In this document: piece by piece, positions 11,901-19,905 of the stretch
Layout of the letters: every line of letters starts with the position of its first letter
Numbering within the stretch: position 1 is the first letter of the stretch
Assembly: GCF_009363855.1 (NCBI RefSeq)
Contig: NZ_CP045423.1
Span: forward strand, 3,378,001 to 3,442,000
Origin: Microvirga thermotolerans
GTDB lineage: Bacteria > Pseudomonadota > Alphaproteobacteria > Rhizobiales > Beijerinckiaceae
Reading direction: 5' to 3'
DNA length: 64,000 nt
Notes under the pieces: model-generated
Database searches by the model: none
What the model was told of the DNA's origin: nothing
Seen by the model: the letters and a program-made list of their open reading frames with translations, nothing else
Translations under genes and position numbers: made by a program

Positions 11901-14900
11901 ACGGTTACGTCGTCGTTCTCTGCATCCGACATCGTAACGCCGAGGAACGGCGTCACCGGAGGGCCATTGTCAGTGGCCTCCCAATCTTTCTGGCCAGTGA
12001 TCTCCAGCACCGGAGCCTGGTTGGATCCAGGGCCGCCGGCGATGTCGGTGACGACCATGATCTGGTCGTTGACGGTGGCCTGATGGGTGTCGTCCTTCAC
12101 CGTAAGGGTGAAGACCGTCGTGTTGGCGAAGCCGTTCCGCGGATTGAACTGGAGGTTATGCAGAATTTCCTGAACGGCGGCAGCTGTGCCTCTGAACGTA
12201 TAAGTTACGTTGTTGTTGGCGTAGGTTCCCTGAACGGGCGAGTTCAGCAGAGCGCCGTCATGATCTCGGAACGAGACCGTCACGGTCAGCATGTCGTTTT
12301 CCGCATCCTGCAGGACCACGCCACGGAAAGGCGAGACCGCCGGGCCGGTGTCGGTGGCCGGCGTGACCATCGTCGCAGGGTCGATATCGACTGTCGGCGC
12401 CGCATTGGTGCTGCCGGCGGCAGTCGAGGTGACGACCCTGATCTGCTCGTTCAGAACCGGCATGTGCCTGCCGTCTTCAACGGATATGGTGAACTGCGTG
12501 GTGTTGGCGACGCCATTCCGCGGATCGAACGTCATGTCCCGCAGGATCGCCTCGACCGCATTCGGCTTGCCGATGAACGTATAGGTTCGAATTCCGCCGG
12601 CGATTTCCATGGTTGCGCCAGTCGCACCAGCCAGGACACCATCGGCGTCGGCGAAGGAGATCTTCACCGTCAACGTGTCGTTCTCGCGGTCCCACAGGTC
12701 GATGCCCCGGAAGGGCTTCACGGGAGGGCCATTGTCGACGGCCGGCGTCAACTCAGTGCCAGGCACGATGTTGATCTTGGGAGCTTGATTGATCACCACC
12801 TGGCGCGTGTCGTTCGTAGCGGTCGCGATACCGTCGGAGAGGGTCAGCGTGAAGCGGGTGTTGCTGAGGACACCATCCGTCTGGTTCCACTTCAGCTGCG
12901 CCAGCAGTTCCTGAAGGTTGGCCGCCTTGCCGTGGAACGTGAAGGTCCGCGTCAGACCGTCGGCGGACAGGACCCCGCTCACGTTATCCACGGAAACGCC
13001 AGCCACACCCTCCACATTGCTCAGGACACCGTTGGCATTGAGGAAGGAGACCGTCAGAGTGAGGTCGTTGTCGTCGGCGTCGTCGAGCCAGATATTGAAG
13101 AGGGCTGGCGCGGCAGCCTGATCGTCCGACTGAATGACAAACTCTTCGCCGGAATCGATCGAGATCGTCGGGACGTAGTTGGCGATTGCGTTGACATGAA
13201 CCCGGGTGTTCACGACCTCGAATTCCCCATCCGAAAGGGACAGAGTAAAGGTCGTAATGCCCGGAACGTTGTTTGCCGGATCGAACCCAATATTGCGCAG
13301 GACCGACTGCAGTGCGCTTGCAGTCCCTTGGAACTTATAGGTTACAGTTCCGTCGGGGTTAACATCCACGCCGATGACCGATGTCGCATCCGTCAACCGT
13401 CCACGCACTTGCTCGAAGGTGACTTTGAGTGTCAGAGTCTGAGGGGAGTTGGGATTGTCAAGATCGTCCAAGTCGGCCAGCGTGACTCCCCTGAAAGGCC
13501 TTACCACCTCTCCGCCGGTCGACGCAGTGGTGCCCTCGTCCTCCGGCGCGACAGTGATCAGGGGCGTCTCGTTGGCGTTCCAGAGACCAAGCTGGACCGT
13601 TTTCTGGTCCACGAAGCTGGGATTGTTGGGATCGCGAACGGTCAAGGTCAGCGGGATGTACTGGCCCATTGTCGCTATATCGAGCTGGACACCCTGCTTC
13701 AGCTGCAAGTTAGGGACCCCTGACGTGGACGTCAATTCGAAATAGTCAGCTCCGGGACCCGAAAGGCTGTACTGGAGGCGGCTTAGATCGCCAGGTTCAT
13801 CCTGCAGCCTGATGTAGGCTACTGTTTCTCCCGGCCGAGCGCCTTCATTCACGGTATCGAAAAGATAAGAGCCCCTGATACTGAGAATCCTCGGCGCCTC
13901 ATCCTTGTCATTGAGCGCCAGGGTAAACGTCTTATACGTAACACCTCCATCGGCGCTCCAGGCCGACATCTCGAACGAGATAGTGTGTGTGCCGTTCTCA
14001 TAGTCGAGAAGAGCGGGATTGATCACTTCGAGATAGGCATTGCTCGTGCCGTTCCCGACGACCCTGAACGTAGACTGCCCAACTGAATCGGTAAGTCCCC
14101 ATGTCACCGGGCCGCTTTCGGCAGTCGCCGTCAGGTTTCCGACGAAGGTTGCCGGCGGAGCGTTTTCATCGATCCTCGTCGCCGAAAGCGCAAGATTGGT
14201 CGGCGGCTCAGCGACGTCGGTCAGGGTGAAGGTGAGCGTCTTGCTCGCAGAGTTGTTAAACGCGTCAGTCGCCGTCACAACGACGGAGATCTGGTGATTT
14301 GAATATGCTTCGTAGTTGAACTGGGACTTGTCGCGGACGATCAGCTCGTACCCGGTCGTCGTGCCGATGCGCCTGACATCGAACGCCGTTCCGCTGACCG
14401 TGTAGGTGATGGGGTCGCTCGGATCGTCCGCGAGCAGCTCTCCGAGCGAAGTGCCGTTTTCCATATTCTCCGCAATCGTCAGGCTGCCGTTGATCCTGAT
14501 ATTGGTCGGCGGCCTGGTGTCGCCCCCTTCGCCGGGAGGCGGAGGGCCGAACATGGGGGAGGATGCCGCGGACGTCTCACTCGTGGTCATACCGGAGGAG
14601 CCGTCATCCGCGGCTGCGAAGCTTGAGCCGGCCTCACCTCCCCCCTTCTGGATGGAGATGGTTTCTTCGGCCAAGAAGTCGGCTGCTTCTGCAGAGCCGA
14701 ATTCGAGCTGCGGCCCGGCAGCCACAGGGGAAGACCCGTCGAACGCGAATTGGCCAAAAAGCTCATCGTTGCCGGGCACATGATCGTCGGCAGCAAATAT
14801 CGACCCCACCGCCTCAGCAAGATTGCGGTTCATCGACGCGACCTTGTCGAGGACCGTGCCTTCCTTGCCCTGGCTCGCCGGGAGAATGGAGGGGTCGCCC

Positions 14901-14986
14901 GGGATCTCCTTCTCATGCAGGAGCTCGGTGCGATTGCGCACATCACCATTGGAACCGCGACCGGTACGATTGAACGACTTCGACAT
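5948..14986 (-). CDS. Giant repeat protein with RTX C-terminus (3012 aa)
   Basis: I chose the ATG at 14986 (MSKSFNRTGRGS) because AAGGGG precedes it at a 7-nt spacing; an in-frame start at 15055 is possible but has no better signal. The first 180 residues or so look disordered. Cadherin-like modules follow, then 14 copies of a repeat of about 110 aa with the core PFRGVxLxDAENDxLTVTVSF and an end near LxFxPxxxxANTTxFTISVxD. These are split 8 and 6 around more cadherin-like modules (LDRETTPVLKIYVRA). RTX nonapeptides (GGSGNDRLNGSIGND) and a secretion-type tail with WYDSDGNGAA end the protein. It is likely an exported adhesin or matrix protein. There is no signal peptide. Exact ligand and export machinery are unknown. 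Confidence 0.85.
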   Translation of the reverse strand: MSKSFNRTGRGSNGDVRNRTELLHEKEIPGDPSILPASQGKEGTVLDKVASMNRNLAEAVGSIFAADDHVPGNDELFGQFAFDGSSPVAAGPQLEFGSAEAADFLAEETISIQKGGGEAGSSFAAADDGSSGMTTSETSAASSPMFGPPPPGEGGDTRPPTNIRINGSLTIAENMENGTSLGELLADDPSDPITYTVSGTAFDVRRIGTTTGYELIVRDKSQFNYEAYSNHQISVVVTATDAFNNSASKTLTFTLTDVAEPPTNLALSATRIDENAPPATFVGNLTATAESGPVTWGLTDSVGQSTFRVVGNGTSNAYLEVINPALLDYENGTHTISFEMSAWSADGGVTYKTFTLALNDKDEAPRILSIRGSYLFDTVNEGARPGETVAYIRLQDEPGDLSRLQYSLSGPGADYFELTSTSGVPNLQLKQGVQLDIATMGQYIPLTLTVRDPNNPSFVDQKTVQLGLWNANETPLITVAPEDEGTTASTGGEVVRPFRGVTLADLDDLDNPNSPQTLTLKVTFEQVRGRLTDATSVIGVDVNPDGTVTYKFQGTASALQSVLRNIGFDPANNVPGITTFTLSLSDGEFEVVNTRVHVNAIANYVPTISIDSGEEFVIQSDDQAAAPALFNIWLDDADDNDLTLTVSFLNANGVLSNVEGVAGVSVDNVSGVLSADGLTRTFTFHGKAANLQELLAQLKWNQTDGVLSNTRFTLTLSDGIATATNDTRQVVINQAPKINIVPGTELTPAVDNGPPVKPFRGIDLWDRENDTLTVKISFADADGVLAGATGATMEIAGGIRTYTFIGKPNAVEAILRDMTFDPRNGVANTTQFTISVEDGRHMPVLNEQIRVVTSTAAGSTNAAPTVDIDPATMVTPATDTGPAVSPFRGVVLQDAENDMLTVTVSFRDHDGALLNSPVQGTYANNNVTYTFRGTAAAVQEILHNLQFNPRNGFANTTVFTLTVKDDTHQATVNDQIMVVTDIAGGPGSNQAPVLEITGQKDWEATDNGPPVTPFLGVTMSDAENDDVTVTLSFLNSHGTLGNLDYSSQVYNGTMLDGDLRTYFFFGKAQDIQNLLRGLTFNPTDNVANTTNFSITIKDDLHQVIENHEIDVITSFHGGDLGNAAPTIRVAPGTETTSAIDNGPAVYPFRGVALGDAENDYLTVTVSFLDGRGTLGNAEFGTSTLIDGIRTYTFTGRSAFVESVLHNLTFDPTNDSAAGGALSTGFTITVKDDFHQAVGNSQVQVVTSHGTGSNFAPSISVLAGTDRTDATDTGSAVAPFTGVRLHDMENDNLTLTVSFRQADGALINTDAATGMSVTGETITYSFSGTASALQAILQGLRFNPTDGVANTTIFTLGLQDAYHAPVTNGLIRVVTSLATPTTNAAPTVTVAAADRVSNISDIQTTNPFRGVDLFDAENDDLTVTVSFLDARGALSIVGGAGVSVTDNGVGLGSIRSFTLTGKADAIEQVLKAAIFDPSDGASSTTNFTLAVKDAAHQAVTNQDVVVNSTAVGAPSAPTWDNNQTTVSINENSTVLPFRITATDPNGDPVHFTLVPTAGSHNHYFIVDPDGQIRLAPNARLDRETTPVLKIYVRAADSNGLESPVQELRITLNNVDEAPNAPLVEDGYINENTVGLATVAMDSQDPEQWGVTYEWADGVSDVLKTLFHLDQDTGEISVVSALNYESPDLLSDGTDRYYELAVVARDGTGAQVSEPTVFRVHVSDQNEAPTAAAYTPNAMDERALAGTLVAAAPTVTDPDSAPANRDFRFKLVNADGTDYTGTAFQIDAMTGAIRVGAGGLPDVETSTVVPVYVKVTDQGGNGLWHIEQVNVTVNPAGATNQLPVIDVRQGGSTEWTTPDTALVSPFQDLIFRDADTDPVTGNVVVAIGFDPSNGVLTNFLGTEGVDYAYDSETGSYWVQGSLEFVNNAVRQLQFNPYDQYVGSPTRTTDFSVLFSDNIDTAQRTVTVHDTPANVAPTFSVAENQDRFHVEDNVGTVMPFVGVRLADIETDRINIRIEFRDASGSLGNLGTRDGVTFGGSQLINGTTRSVLLVGTAADLQNYLSTVTFDAAQDSADNGMVTTGFTFFVADAYHPVATYPDAVTVVTESSDNQRPVIAFAEGTKETNATDDGQNVYPLRGIDLADAENDDLVVLISHRVANGTMNFPAGIQVETSYSPGNTVVTYRVVGKADVVDAFLRGAQFDPSTNALGDTTITISVQDGTHLPVVDSVVIHTVDGDGTANTAPSIDIVPGTETTPATSDGPAVFPFRGVDISDAENDVLTLTISFEAGEGVLSGTGLPATSTVTNGIRTYILSGTADQLDAILRGLSFNPADGAANTTPFTLSVQDATHAPVTRQVTVETTAGGQGTTNAAPTIDVATGTTEATDNGSAVYPFRGVDISDSENDQLVLTIRFSEAAGQLSGFGSRLISTSLVNGIRTYIVTGTADELDAFLHGLSFDPTNDLALNAPNGVDTVFDISVQDPMHAPVPAQVTVHTTHGAVQANAAPTVTFLDGTQVTPATDDGPAVAPFRGIDLEDSDDDALTVKISYDRTMGELTGYDPAQVRVSTSGSIVTLTFVGAAGTLDGLLQSLRFDPAHGVVGSTVFTISVQDAAHAPVVTSATVNTTLGGAGETNHDPAAPAWSDGAASKTIAETLTAGSEVGTLVSADQDQGDTVTIGFWYDNALHAESQDNRFRIENGVIKVVNASVEQNSDFAYVVRSVDSHGAWAESTVHVVVTDTDGNQAPTNIAFSDSTVLENMGRGLVIGRFTATDTDPLIWRLTDDAGGRVEMGTNGELLVKNQTKIDDELAPTFDVTVEVSDDGGNRWVSFTKTLTVLNLEREVVSGLTTDIPGIGIDDFLRGGSGNDRLNGSIGNDTLSGGVGVDTLNGGAGDDAFRFDVAPTAGNRDIISNFDLKTATTEGDRIELLGTRFTGITSNLVDTLPDGRKMLKASAFVIGATAAETVATDASHRILYNKTTGEIWYDSDGNGAAAARLIATISAATKPILTHEYFYLI

Positions 14987-15034
14987 GTCTGACCCCTTGT
15001 AAGCGTCGACGAAACAGCGCCTTCCCGGCGCTGG

Positions 15035-15048
15035 AACAATATAACGTT
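15035..15048 (-). promoter_or_regulatory. AT-rich motif, possible -10 region of the 3012-aa gene
   Basis: Read on the minus strand this is AACGTTATATTGTT, 49 bp before the chosen start. It matches 12 of 14 bases of the plus-strand sequence at 5891-5904 and 11 of 14 at 19478-19491, which lie upstream of the other two RTX genes. TATATT could be the -10 box; I see only a poor -35 candidate (TTCAAT) 17 nt further on. Confidence 0.35.
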
Positions 15049-15425
15049 GTATCATATGGCATTGAAAACGGGCTTCAAGTCTTTTCGAGATTTAATTTTC
15101 TGACTGCTGCCCTCCCCTGCGGAAGCAGGAGCGTCACAGGCGCAGTTCTCATTTTATAGTTGCATAAACTGGCATCTACATTGCTATTGGTTGCATATCC
15201 GATAGACATTCCAATGCTTCCGAGGGCGGCGGCGGAGAATCCTCCTCGGCCGGACCGCGCTCCAGGATCACTTGGAGGATCGAGAAACCATCGCCGCGGC
15301 CCCTGCCCTGAGCCTTCATCCAGATCGCGGCAGACGGGTTGAAGCCGGTCCCGACCTGACCGGCTCCTCTACGGCACGGAGACTGCATTCCTTGGCAAAG
15401 AACGGGATCCTCAGCGGAAAGCCTC
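15049..15425. other. Intergenic region upstream of the 3012-aa gene
   Basis: I see no convincing gene here. The left third is AT-rich for this genome and probably holds promoter elements for the minus-strand gene. The rest is GC-rich, with short open frames on both strands that lack family resemblance and ribosome-binding sites. It ends where repeat copy 2 begins. Confidence 0.5.
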
Positions 15426-15548
15426 GAGCGGAGTGCGCTTCGATGGAATCGCACTCCGCTCCAAGGTCCTTGGTTCGCCGCATTCTCGGACGGATCCGGA
15501 GGGCCGCGGCAGCGAATGCCGGTTCCCGCCTTCCCTGAAAATGCATTA
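15426..15548. repeat. Copy 2 of the palindromic intergenic repeat
   Basis: The left part matches the flagellar-locus copy at 60005-60068 almost base for base. It contains a perfect 12-bp inverted repeat (GAGCGGAGTGCG 15426-15437 / CGCACTCCGCTC 15450-15461). Relative to the 60-kb copy it carries an insertion of roughly 18 bp before the CCGGTTCCC block, then CCTGAAAATGC. The TTA at its right edge (15546-15548) is the stop codon of the 1299-aa RTX gene, so the stem-loop may also serve as that gene's transcript end. Confidence 0.8.
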
Positions 15549-18500
15549 GACGACGAAGAATTCGCCGGCCGAGAACTTGATCGCCTTCGCCGTCGTGAAG
15601 ATCGCGACCGCCTTGGCGGCACCGTTGCCGTCGGAGTCGTAATACAAGGTCTTCTTGGCGCGATCGTAGATCAGGTAGTCGTTCGCGTCCTTCGCCTTGT
15701 CGCCAACGGTGAAGAAGTTCTTGTTGAGCTTGCCAGGCTTGATCGCAGACCCCTTGCCGAGCTTCTTGAAGACCGCATTGTCGAGCCAGACGCTGTCGTC
15801 CTTCGCGCTGTAGTCGAAAATGCGGTCGAGGTTGGCTTTGCCGGGCCGGGTATCGAAGACGAAGACATCCCGCCCGCTCCCGCCGGTGAGGCTGTCGTTC
15901 CCGAGGCCGCCGAAGATCCTGTCGATCCCGGCATCCCCGAAGAGCCTGTCCCTGCCGGCGGCGCCATGCAGCGAGTCGTTGCCGAGGTTCCCGCGCAGAA
16001 CGTCGTTTCCGGCACCGCCCTTGAAGACGTCGTCCGCGCCGGAACCGGCGGTGAATTCGGGCGTCCAATCGGCGATGTGGATCGCGAAGCTCTGCAGCTG
16101 GCTGCCGCCCTTGCCGTCGGATGCTAGGACGGCGATCTGGTGCGATACGGCCTGCTCGTAATCGAGCTTATAGGGATTCGCCACGACGATCGTGTTGCCC
16201 TGGATCGCGAAGCGGCCTTCGGCGCCGTCGCCGACGAGGGTGTAGGTCAGGGCATCGCCGTCCCTGTCCACCGCGCTCAAGGTTCCGACGATGGCTCCCG
16301 CCTCGGCAAGCTCGCGGACGACGGCATTGGAAAGGGCGAGGCCTTCCGGCGCCCTGTTCACGGGCGCATCGGCGGCCGCGATGGTGAAGGTGTACGGCTT
16401 CGCCGGGCTCTCGAGAGAGCCGTCATAGGCCACCACCTGAAGCGTCTTTTGTCCGGCATCCCCCGCCTCGACGCCTCGCGTCGTCGTGATCTGCCCCGTC
16501 CTCTCGTCGATCCGGAACAGGCCGCTCGCATCCGTCGCCCCGCCGGTATCGGCGAACTTGTACCGGTTGTTGCGGAACTCGGGCGCGGTATCGGGATCGA
16601 CCGCCGTCGCCAGCACGACATTCGCCCCGGCCCCCGTCACTGCCGCCTTGATCGTCTGCGCTTCGCTGAAGCCGACATCCGTCGGCGCATGGTTGACCGC
16701 GGCGACAGGGTTCACCGTGATCAGAAAGTCCTTGTAGGTCGATGCGGACCCCGCCTCCCCGTTCCGGTCGGAGACCTTGATCGTGACCGTGTAGGTTTCG
16801 GTCTTGGAGATGTTCGTGAGGGCGGCGACCTTCAGCTTCCCGTCTTCGATCTTGAAGCGCCCTCCCGCATTGCCGCTTCCGCTCGAGCCGCCATTGCCGC
16901 TCGTGTCGAAGGCGAAGACGAGGCCGTCGTCTCCCTCCGGATCGACGGCCGTGAGATCCCCGACCACCGCGCCGTCCTGCGCGTCAGCCGTGATGGTCGC
17001 CTTGCGCGTGCCGTCGGCGAACGCCAACTGCGTGGGCGCCTCGTTGATGTCGTTCACGTAAACCACGAGCGTCTTCTCGCCCGAGGTCAGACCGGAGGCA
17101 GTGTCGGTCGCCGTGACCTTGAGGGTGTAGAACTTTCTTTCCAGCGGCGTTCCGGCATTCTCGACCTGAAGGTGCGGATCGTCCTCCGCAGCCGCTTCAT
17201 AGTTCACGGGCCCCAGGAGAGTGACGAGGCCCGTCGTGGCATCGATGGCAAACTTCCCGCCGGGATTGGATGTCAGCGCATAGGTCACCCCATTGCCGAC
17301 AGTGCCCACCGGCCGCACGCTTGCAACCGTCGCATGAGGCCGCGCATTCTCGTCGATGAACGCCGTTCCGCCCGACACCTCGGGCGGGACCGGAGCCGGA
17401 TCGGCAGGCTGGGTCGCCAGCGAGATCGTTCCATCGCTGAAACGAAGGGTCTGGATGTTTCGCAGCTGGTCGGTGCCATCGTGCCCGAAACGCTTGTCGG
17501 CGACCGTCCAGCTGCCGTCGCCGTTCCGGGCGATGATGTAGTCCGACTTCTGCCCGGAAAAGACGGCGACGTTGTCGCCCGCCCCGCCATCCAGCGTATC
17601 GTCGCCCTGCCCGCCCTGAAGGGCGTTGCTGCCGTCATTGCCGATCAGGACATTGTTCAAGGCATTCCCGGTGCCGCCGAGATTGCCGGTCCCGACGAGA
17701 GTCAGGTTCTCGACCTCGGCGCCCAGGACGTAGCCGATCGAAGCCCGGACCGTATCCGTTCCCTCGTCGGCATTCTCGACGACGAGATCGCCCGCATCGT
17801 CGACGATGTAGGTATCGTTGCCCGCGCCGCCACGAAGCTCGTCGGCCCCGGAGCCACCGTCCAAGGTGTTGTTGCCGGCATTGCCGACGATCACATTGTC
17901 CGCATCGTTGCCGGTGCCGCGGATATCGGCGCCGCCCGTCAGGACGAGGTTCTCGATATTCGCTGCGAGAGCGTACGAAACCGAGGCCCTGACCATGTCG
18001 ACGCCGTCGCCGGCATTCTCGACGACCAGATCCCCTGAATGGTCGACGATATAAAGGTCGTCGCCCGCGCCGCCCTGGAGCTCATCCGCGCCTGCGCCAC
18101 CGTCCAGGGTATTGCTGCCTCCGTTACCGACGATGACGTTGGTCAGGCCGTTGCCCGTTCCTGTGAGATCGTCGCTACCCGTGAGGACGAGGTTCTCGAC
18201 ATGGGCGGCCAGGACAGAACTGATCGAGGCACGGACCGTATCGGTCCCCTCGTCGGCGCTCTCCACCACGAGATCGCCGGCATCGTCGACGATGTAGGTA
18301 TCGTTGCCGAGGCCTCCTCTCAGCTCGTCCGCTCCGGCTCCGCCGTCCAGGGTGTTGCTACCGCCGTTGCCGACGACGATGTTGGACAAGGCATTGCCCG
18401 TTCCGGCAAGATTGTCGGCTCCGATCAGGACAAGGTTCTCCACTTGGTCGGTCAGCGCATAGGAAATCGAGGTGCGAACCGTGTCGGCTCCCTCGCCGGC

Positions 18501-19445
18501 GCTCTCCGCCACGATGTCGCCTTCGCTGTCGACCAGGTAGGTATCGTCGCCGTCGCCGCCGCTCATGCGGTCGTCTCCAGCACCGCCGTCCAGGGTGTCG
18601 CGACCCGCGCCGCCGTCGAGACGATCGCCTCCCCCGCCGCCGAGGATCAGATCGTCCCCGTCCCCGCCCAGGAATGTCTCGACCCCGTCGCCTCCCTGCG
18701 CCGTATCGTCGCCGCTGCCAAGATCGACCGGTCCGCCGACCGTCCCCCCACGTCCGTCATAAAGGTCGTTGCCGTCGAGAAGCGAGACGCGCCCCAGAAG
18801 CTGGCCGGTATTGCGGACCGTATCGCGGCCGGCGCCGCCCTCAACGGCGATATCGGCGAGAACCGTACCGGAATTGGAGAACGACGCCACCGATGCCGTT
18901 TTCGTCGCCAGAGCCACGCCGATGCTTCCCGTACCTCCGAGCGCCTCGATCGTCCCGCTGTTCGTCACCTGGCTGTCGCTGGGGAGCAGAATTCCATAGG
19001 TGATGGCGGTGATCGTTCCGGAATTCGAGATCTGGGTTCGGGTCGCGAAGTTCTCGTCCCCCTTGATCCCGACTCTTCCGGAAATCGTTCCCGTGTTGGC
19101 GATGCTCGAGTCGGTATAATCGACAAAGACTCCCTGCTGCCCCCCCTGAACCTGGCCCTGGTTGACGACCCTCCCGGTGCTGAAGAAGATTCCGCTTACC
19201 TCCCCTTGGACCACGCCCGTCGTGCCCACGAAGATCCTGCTTCCGGTGCCGCCAAGGCGGACGCCGGTCACCTGTCCGGAGACGAACCCGTAGATGGATG
19301 CCGCTACATCGAAGGGGAAGTCGGTCGATGTCACTCCGAAATCCATCGTGCTTTCGATGGAGCCCGAGGCGGTCACGATCAGATGGTCGCCGGAACCAAC
19401 ATATTGCTCGAACGTGTCCGTACCGGAAAAATAAACGACCGCCAT
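15546..19445 (-). CDS. RTX calcium-binding protein with cadherin-like modules (1299 aa)
   Basis: The second in-frame ATG (19445, MAVVYFSGTD) is preferred because AGAGGA lies 7 nt upstream; the ATG at 19451 sits directly on that site. Residues about 1-245 carry short repeats such as VTNSGTIEA and IANTGTISG, suggesting a beta-helix. RTX nonapeptides follow (GGDGDDLILGGGGGD), then four 81-aa units with VENLVLTG and YIVDDAGDLVVE. Next come a VAVFSGQKSDY module and several cadherin-like modules, one of them (APTDVGFSEAQ) related to the A module of the 1758-aa protein. A second RTX block and a secretion-type tail (YYDSDGNGAA, ending GEFFVV) close the protein. Predicted to be exported by a type I system not visible here. 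Confidence 0.85.
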   Translation of the reverse strand: MAVVYFSGTDTFEQYVGSGDHLIVTASGSIESTMDFGVTSTDFPFDVAASIYGFVSGQVTGVRLGGTGSRIFVGTTGVVQGEVSGIFFSTGRVVNQGQVQGGQQGVFVDYTDSSIANTGTISGRVGIKGDENFATRTQISNSGTITAITYGILLPSDSQVTNSGTIEALGGTGSIGVALATKTASVASFSNSGTVLADIAVEGGAGRDTVRNTGQLLGRVSLLDGNDLYDGRGGTVGGPVDLGSGDDTAQGGDGVETFLGGDGDDLILGGGGGDRLDGGAGRDTLDGGAGDDRMSGGDGDDTYLVDSEGDIVAESAGEGADTVRTSISYALTDQVENLVLIGADNLAGTGNALSNIVVGNGGSNTLDGGAGADELRGGLGNDTYIVDDAGDLVVESADEGTDTVRASISSVLAAHVENLVLTGSDDLTGTGNGLTNVIVGNGGSNTLDGGAGADELQGGAGDDLYIVDHSGDLVVENAGDGVDMVRASVSYALAANIENLVLTGGADIRGTGNDADNVIVGNAGNNTLDGGSGADELRGGAGNDTYIVDDAGDLVVENADEGTDTVRASIGYVLGAEVENLTLVGTGNLGGTGNALNNVLIGNDGSNALQGGQGDDTLDGGAGDNVAVFSGQKSDYIIARNGDGSWTVADKRFGHDGTDQLRNIQTLRFSDGTISLATQPADPAPVPPEVSGGTAFIDENARPHATVASVRPVGTVGNGVTYALTSNPGGKFAIDATTGLVTLLGPVNYEAAAEDDPHLQVENAGTPLERKFYTLKVTATDTASGLTSGEKTLVVYVNDINEAPTQLAFADGTRKATITADAQDGAVVGDLTAVDPEGDDGLVFAFDTSGNGGSSGSGNAGGRFKIEDGKLKVAALTNISKTETYTVTIKVSDRNGEAGSASTYKDFLITVNPVAAVNHAPTDVGFSEAQTIKAAVTGAGANVVLATAVDPDTAPEFRNNRYKFADTGGATDASGLFRIDERTGQITTTRGVEAGDAGQKTLQVVAYDGSLESPAKPYTFTIAAADAPVNRAPEGLALSNAVVRELAEAGAIVGTLSAVDRDGDALTYTLVGDGAEGRFAIQGNTIVVANPYKLDYEQAVSHQIAVLASDGKGGSQLQSFAIHIADWTPEFTAGSGADDVFKGGAGNDVLRGNLGNDSLHGAAGRDRLFGDAGIDRIFGGLGNDSLTGGSGRDVFVFDTRPGKANLDRIFDYSAKDDSVWLDNAVFKKLGKGSAIKPGKLNKNFFTVGDKAKDANDYLIYDRAKKTLYYDSDGNGAAKAVAIFTTAKAIKFSAGEFFVV

Positions 19446-19480
19446 GATCATTCCTCTAGAAGCTGTGCCATTATTTTAAT

Positions 19481-19489
19481 GTTATAGCA
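19481..19489 (-). promoter_or_regulatory. Extended -10 promoter element of the 1299-aa RTX gene
   Basis: Minus-strand TGCTATAAC is a good extended -10 (TG-N-TATAAC) 36 bp before the start codon. No convincing -35 hexamer is present at 16-18 nt. Just upstream lies an inverted repeat (GATGCAT 19497-19503 / ATGCATC 19508-19514) in the -35 position, a possible operator. Confidence 0.4.
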
Positions 19490-19514
19490 TTTTTAAGATG
19501 CATGGATATGCATC

Positions 19515-19905
19515 AGGGATGGGTTAAAAATTGCAAATTTGCAAAGTCAGGGACCGTTCCGGTCAAGGTCGCAGGCAATAGGAATGGGCAGGGCCGCACG
19601 CCTCCCTGCGAACCTGGCGCTCCATCCAAAAGCGGCCGCGATGCCTCCCGGCTAATGAACGGACGGCCAACCTGTGCAGATGGGAAGGCCCCGTCATAGG
19701 AATATGGCCTCGGTACGTGCAGCATCCCCTGGCGACGAGAGAATAGGAACACTTTCCCTCGGCCTATCGGAAAGAGCCTCCTCCCTGTCACGGATCATCA
19801 GGAGGGCTTCCGCGCCTCCCCCCCTTCAGATCGGATGCCTGCGGAGCTGGAACCTCCCGGACCGTCTTCCGTTCTCCGCCGACACGGGACATGCACGGGA
19901 TACCC
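19515..19905. other. Intergenic region between the RTX gene and the DUF1003 gene
   Basis: These 390 bp separate two divergent genes. The left end is AT-rich. The rest contains short open frames on both strands but none with a recognisable product or a good ribosome-binding site. It presumably holds the promoter of the DUF1003 gene; I could not pick a clear one. Confidence 0.4.

Noticed and set aside
16140..18038. A 632-codon plus-strand frame opposite the 1299-aa RTX gene
   Set aside because: It is a shadow of the RTX units; its repeats follow the 243-bp period of the real gene.
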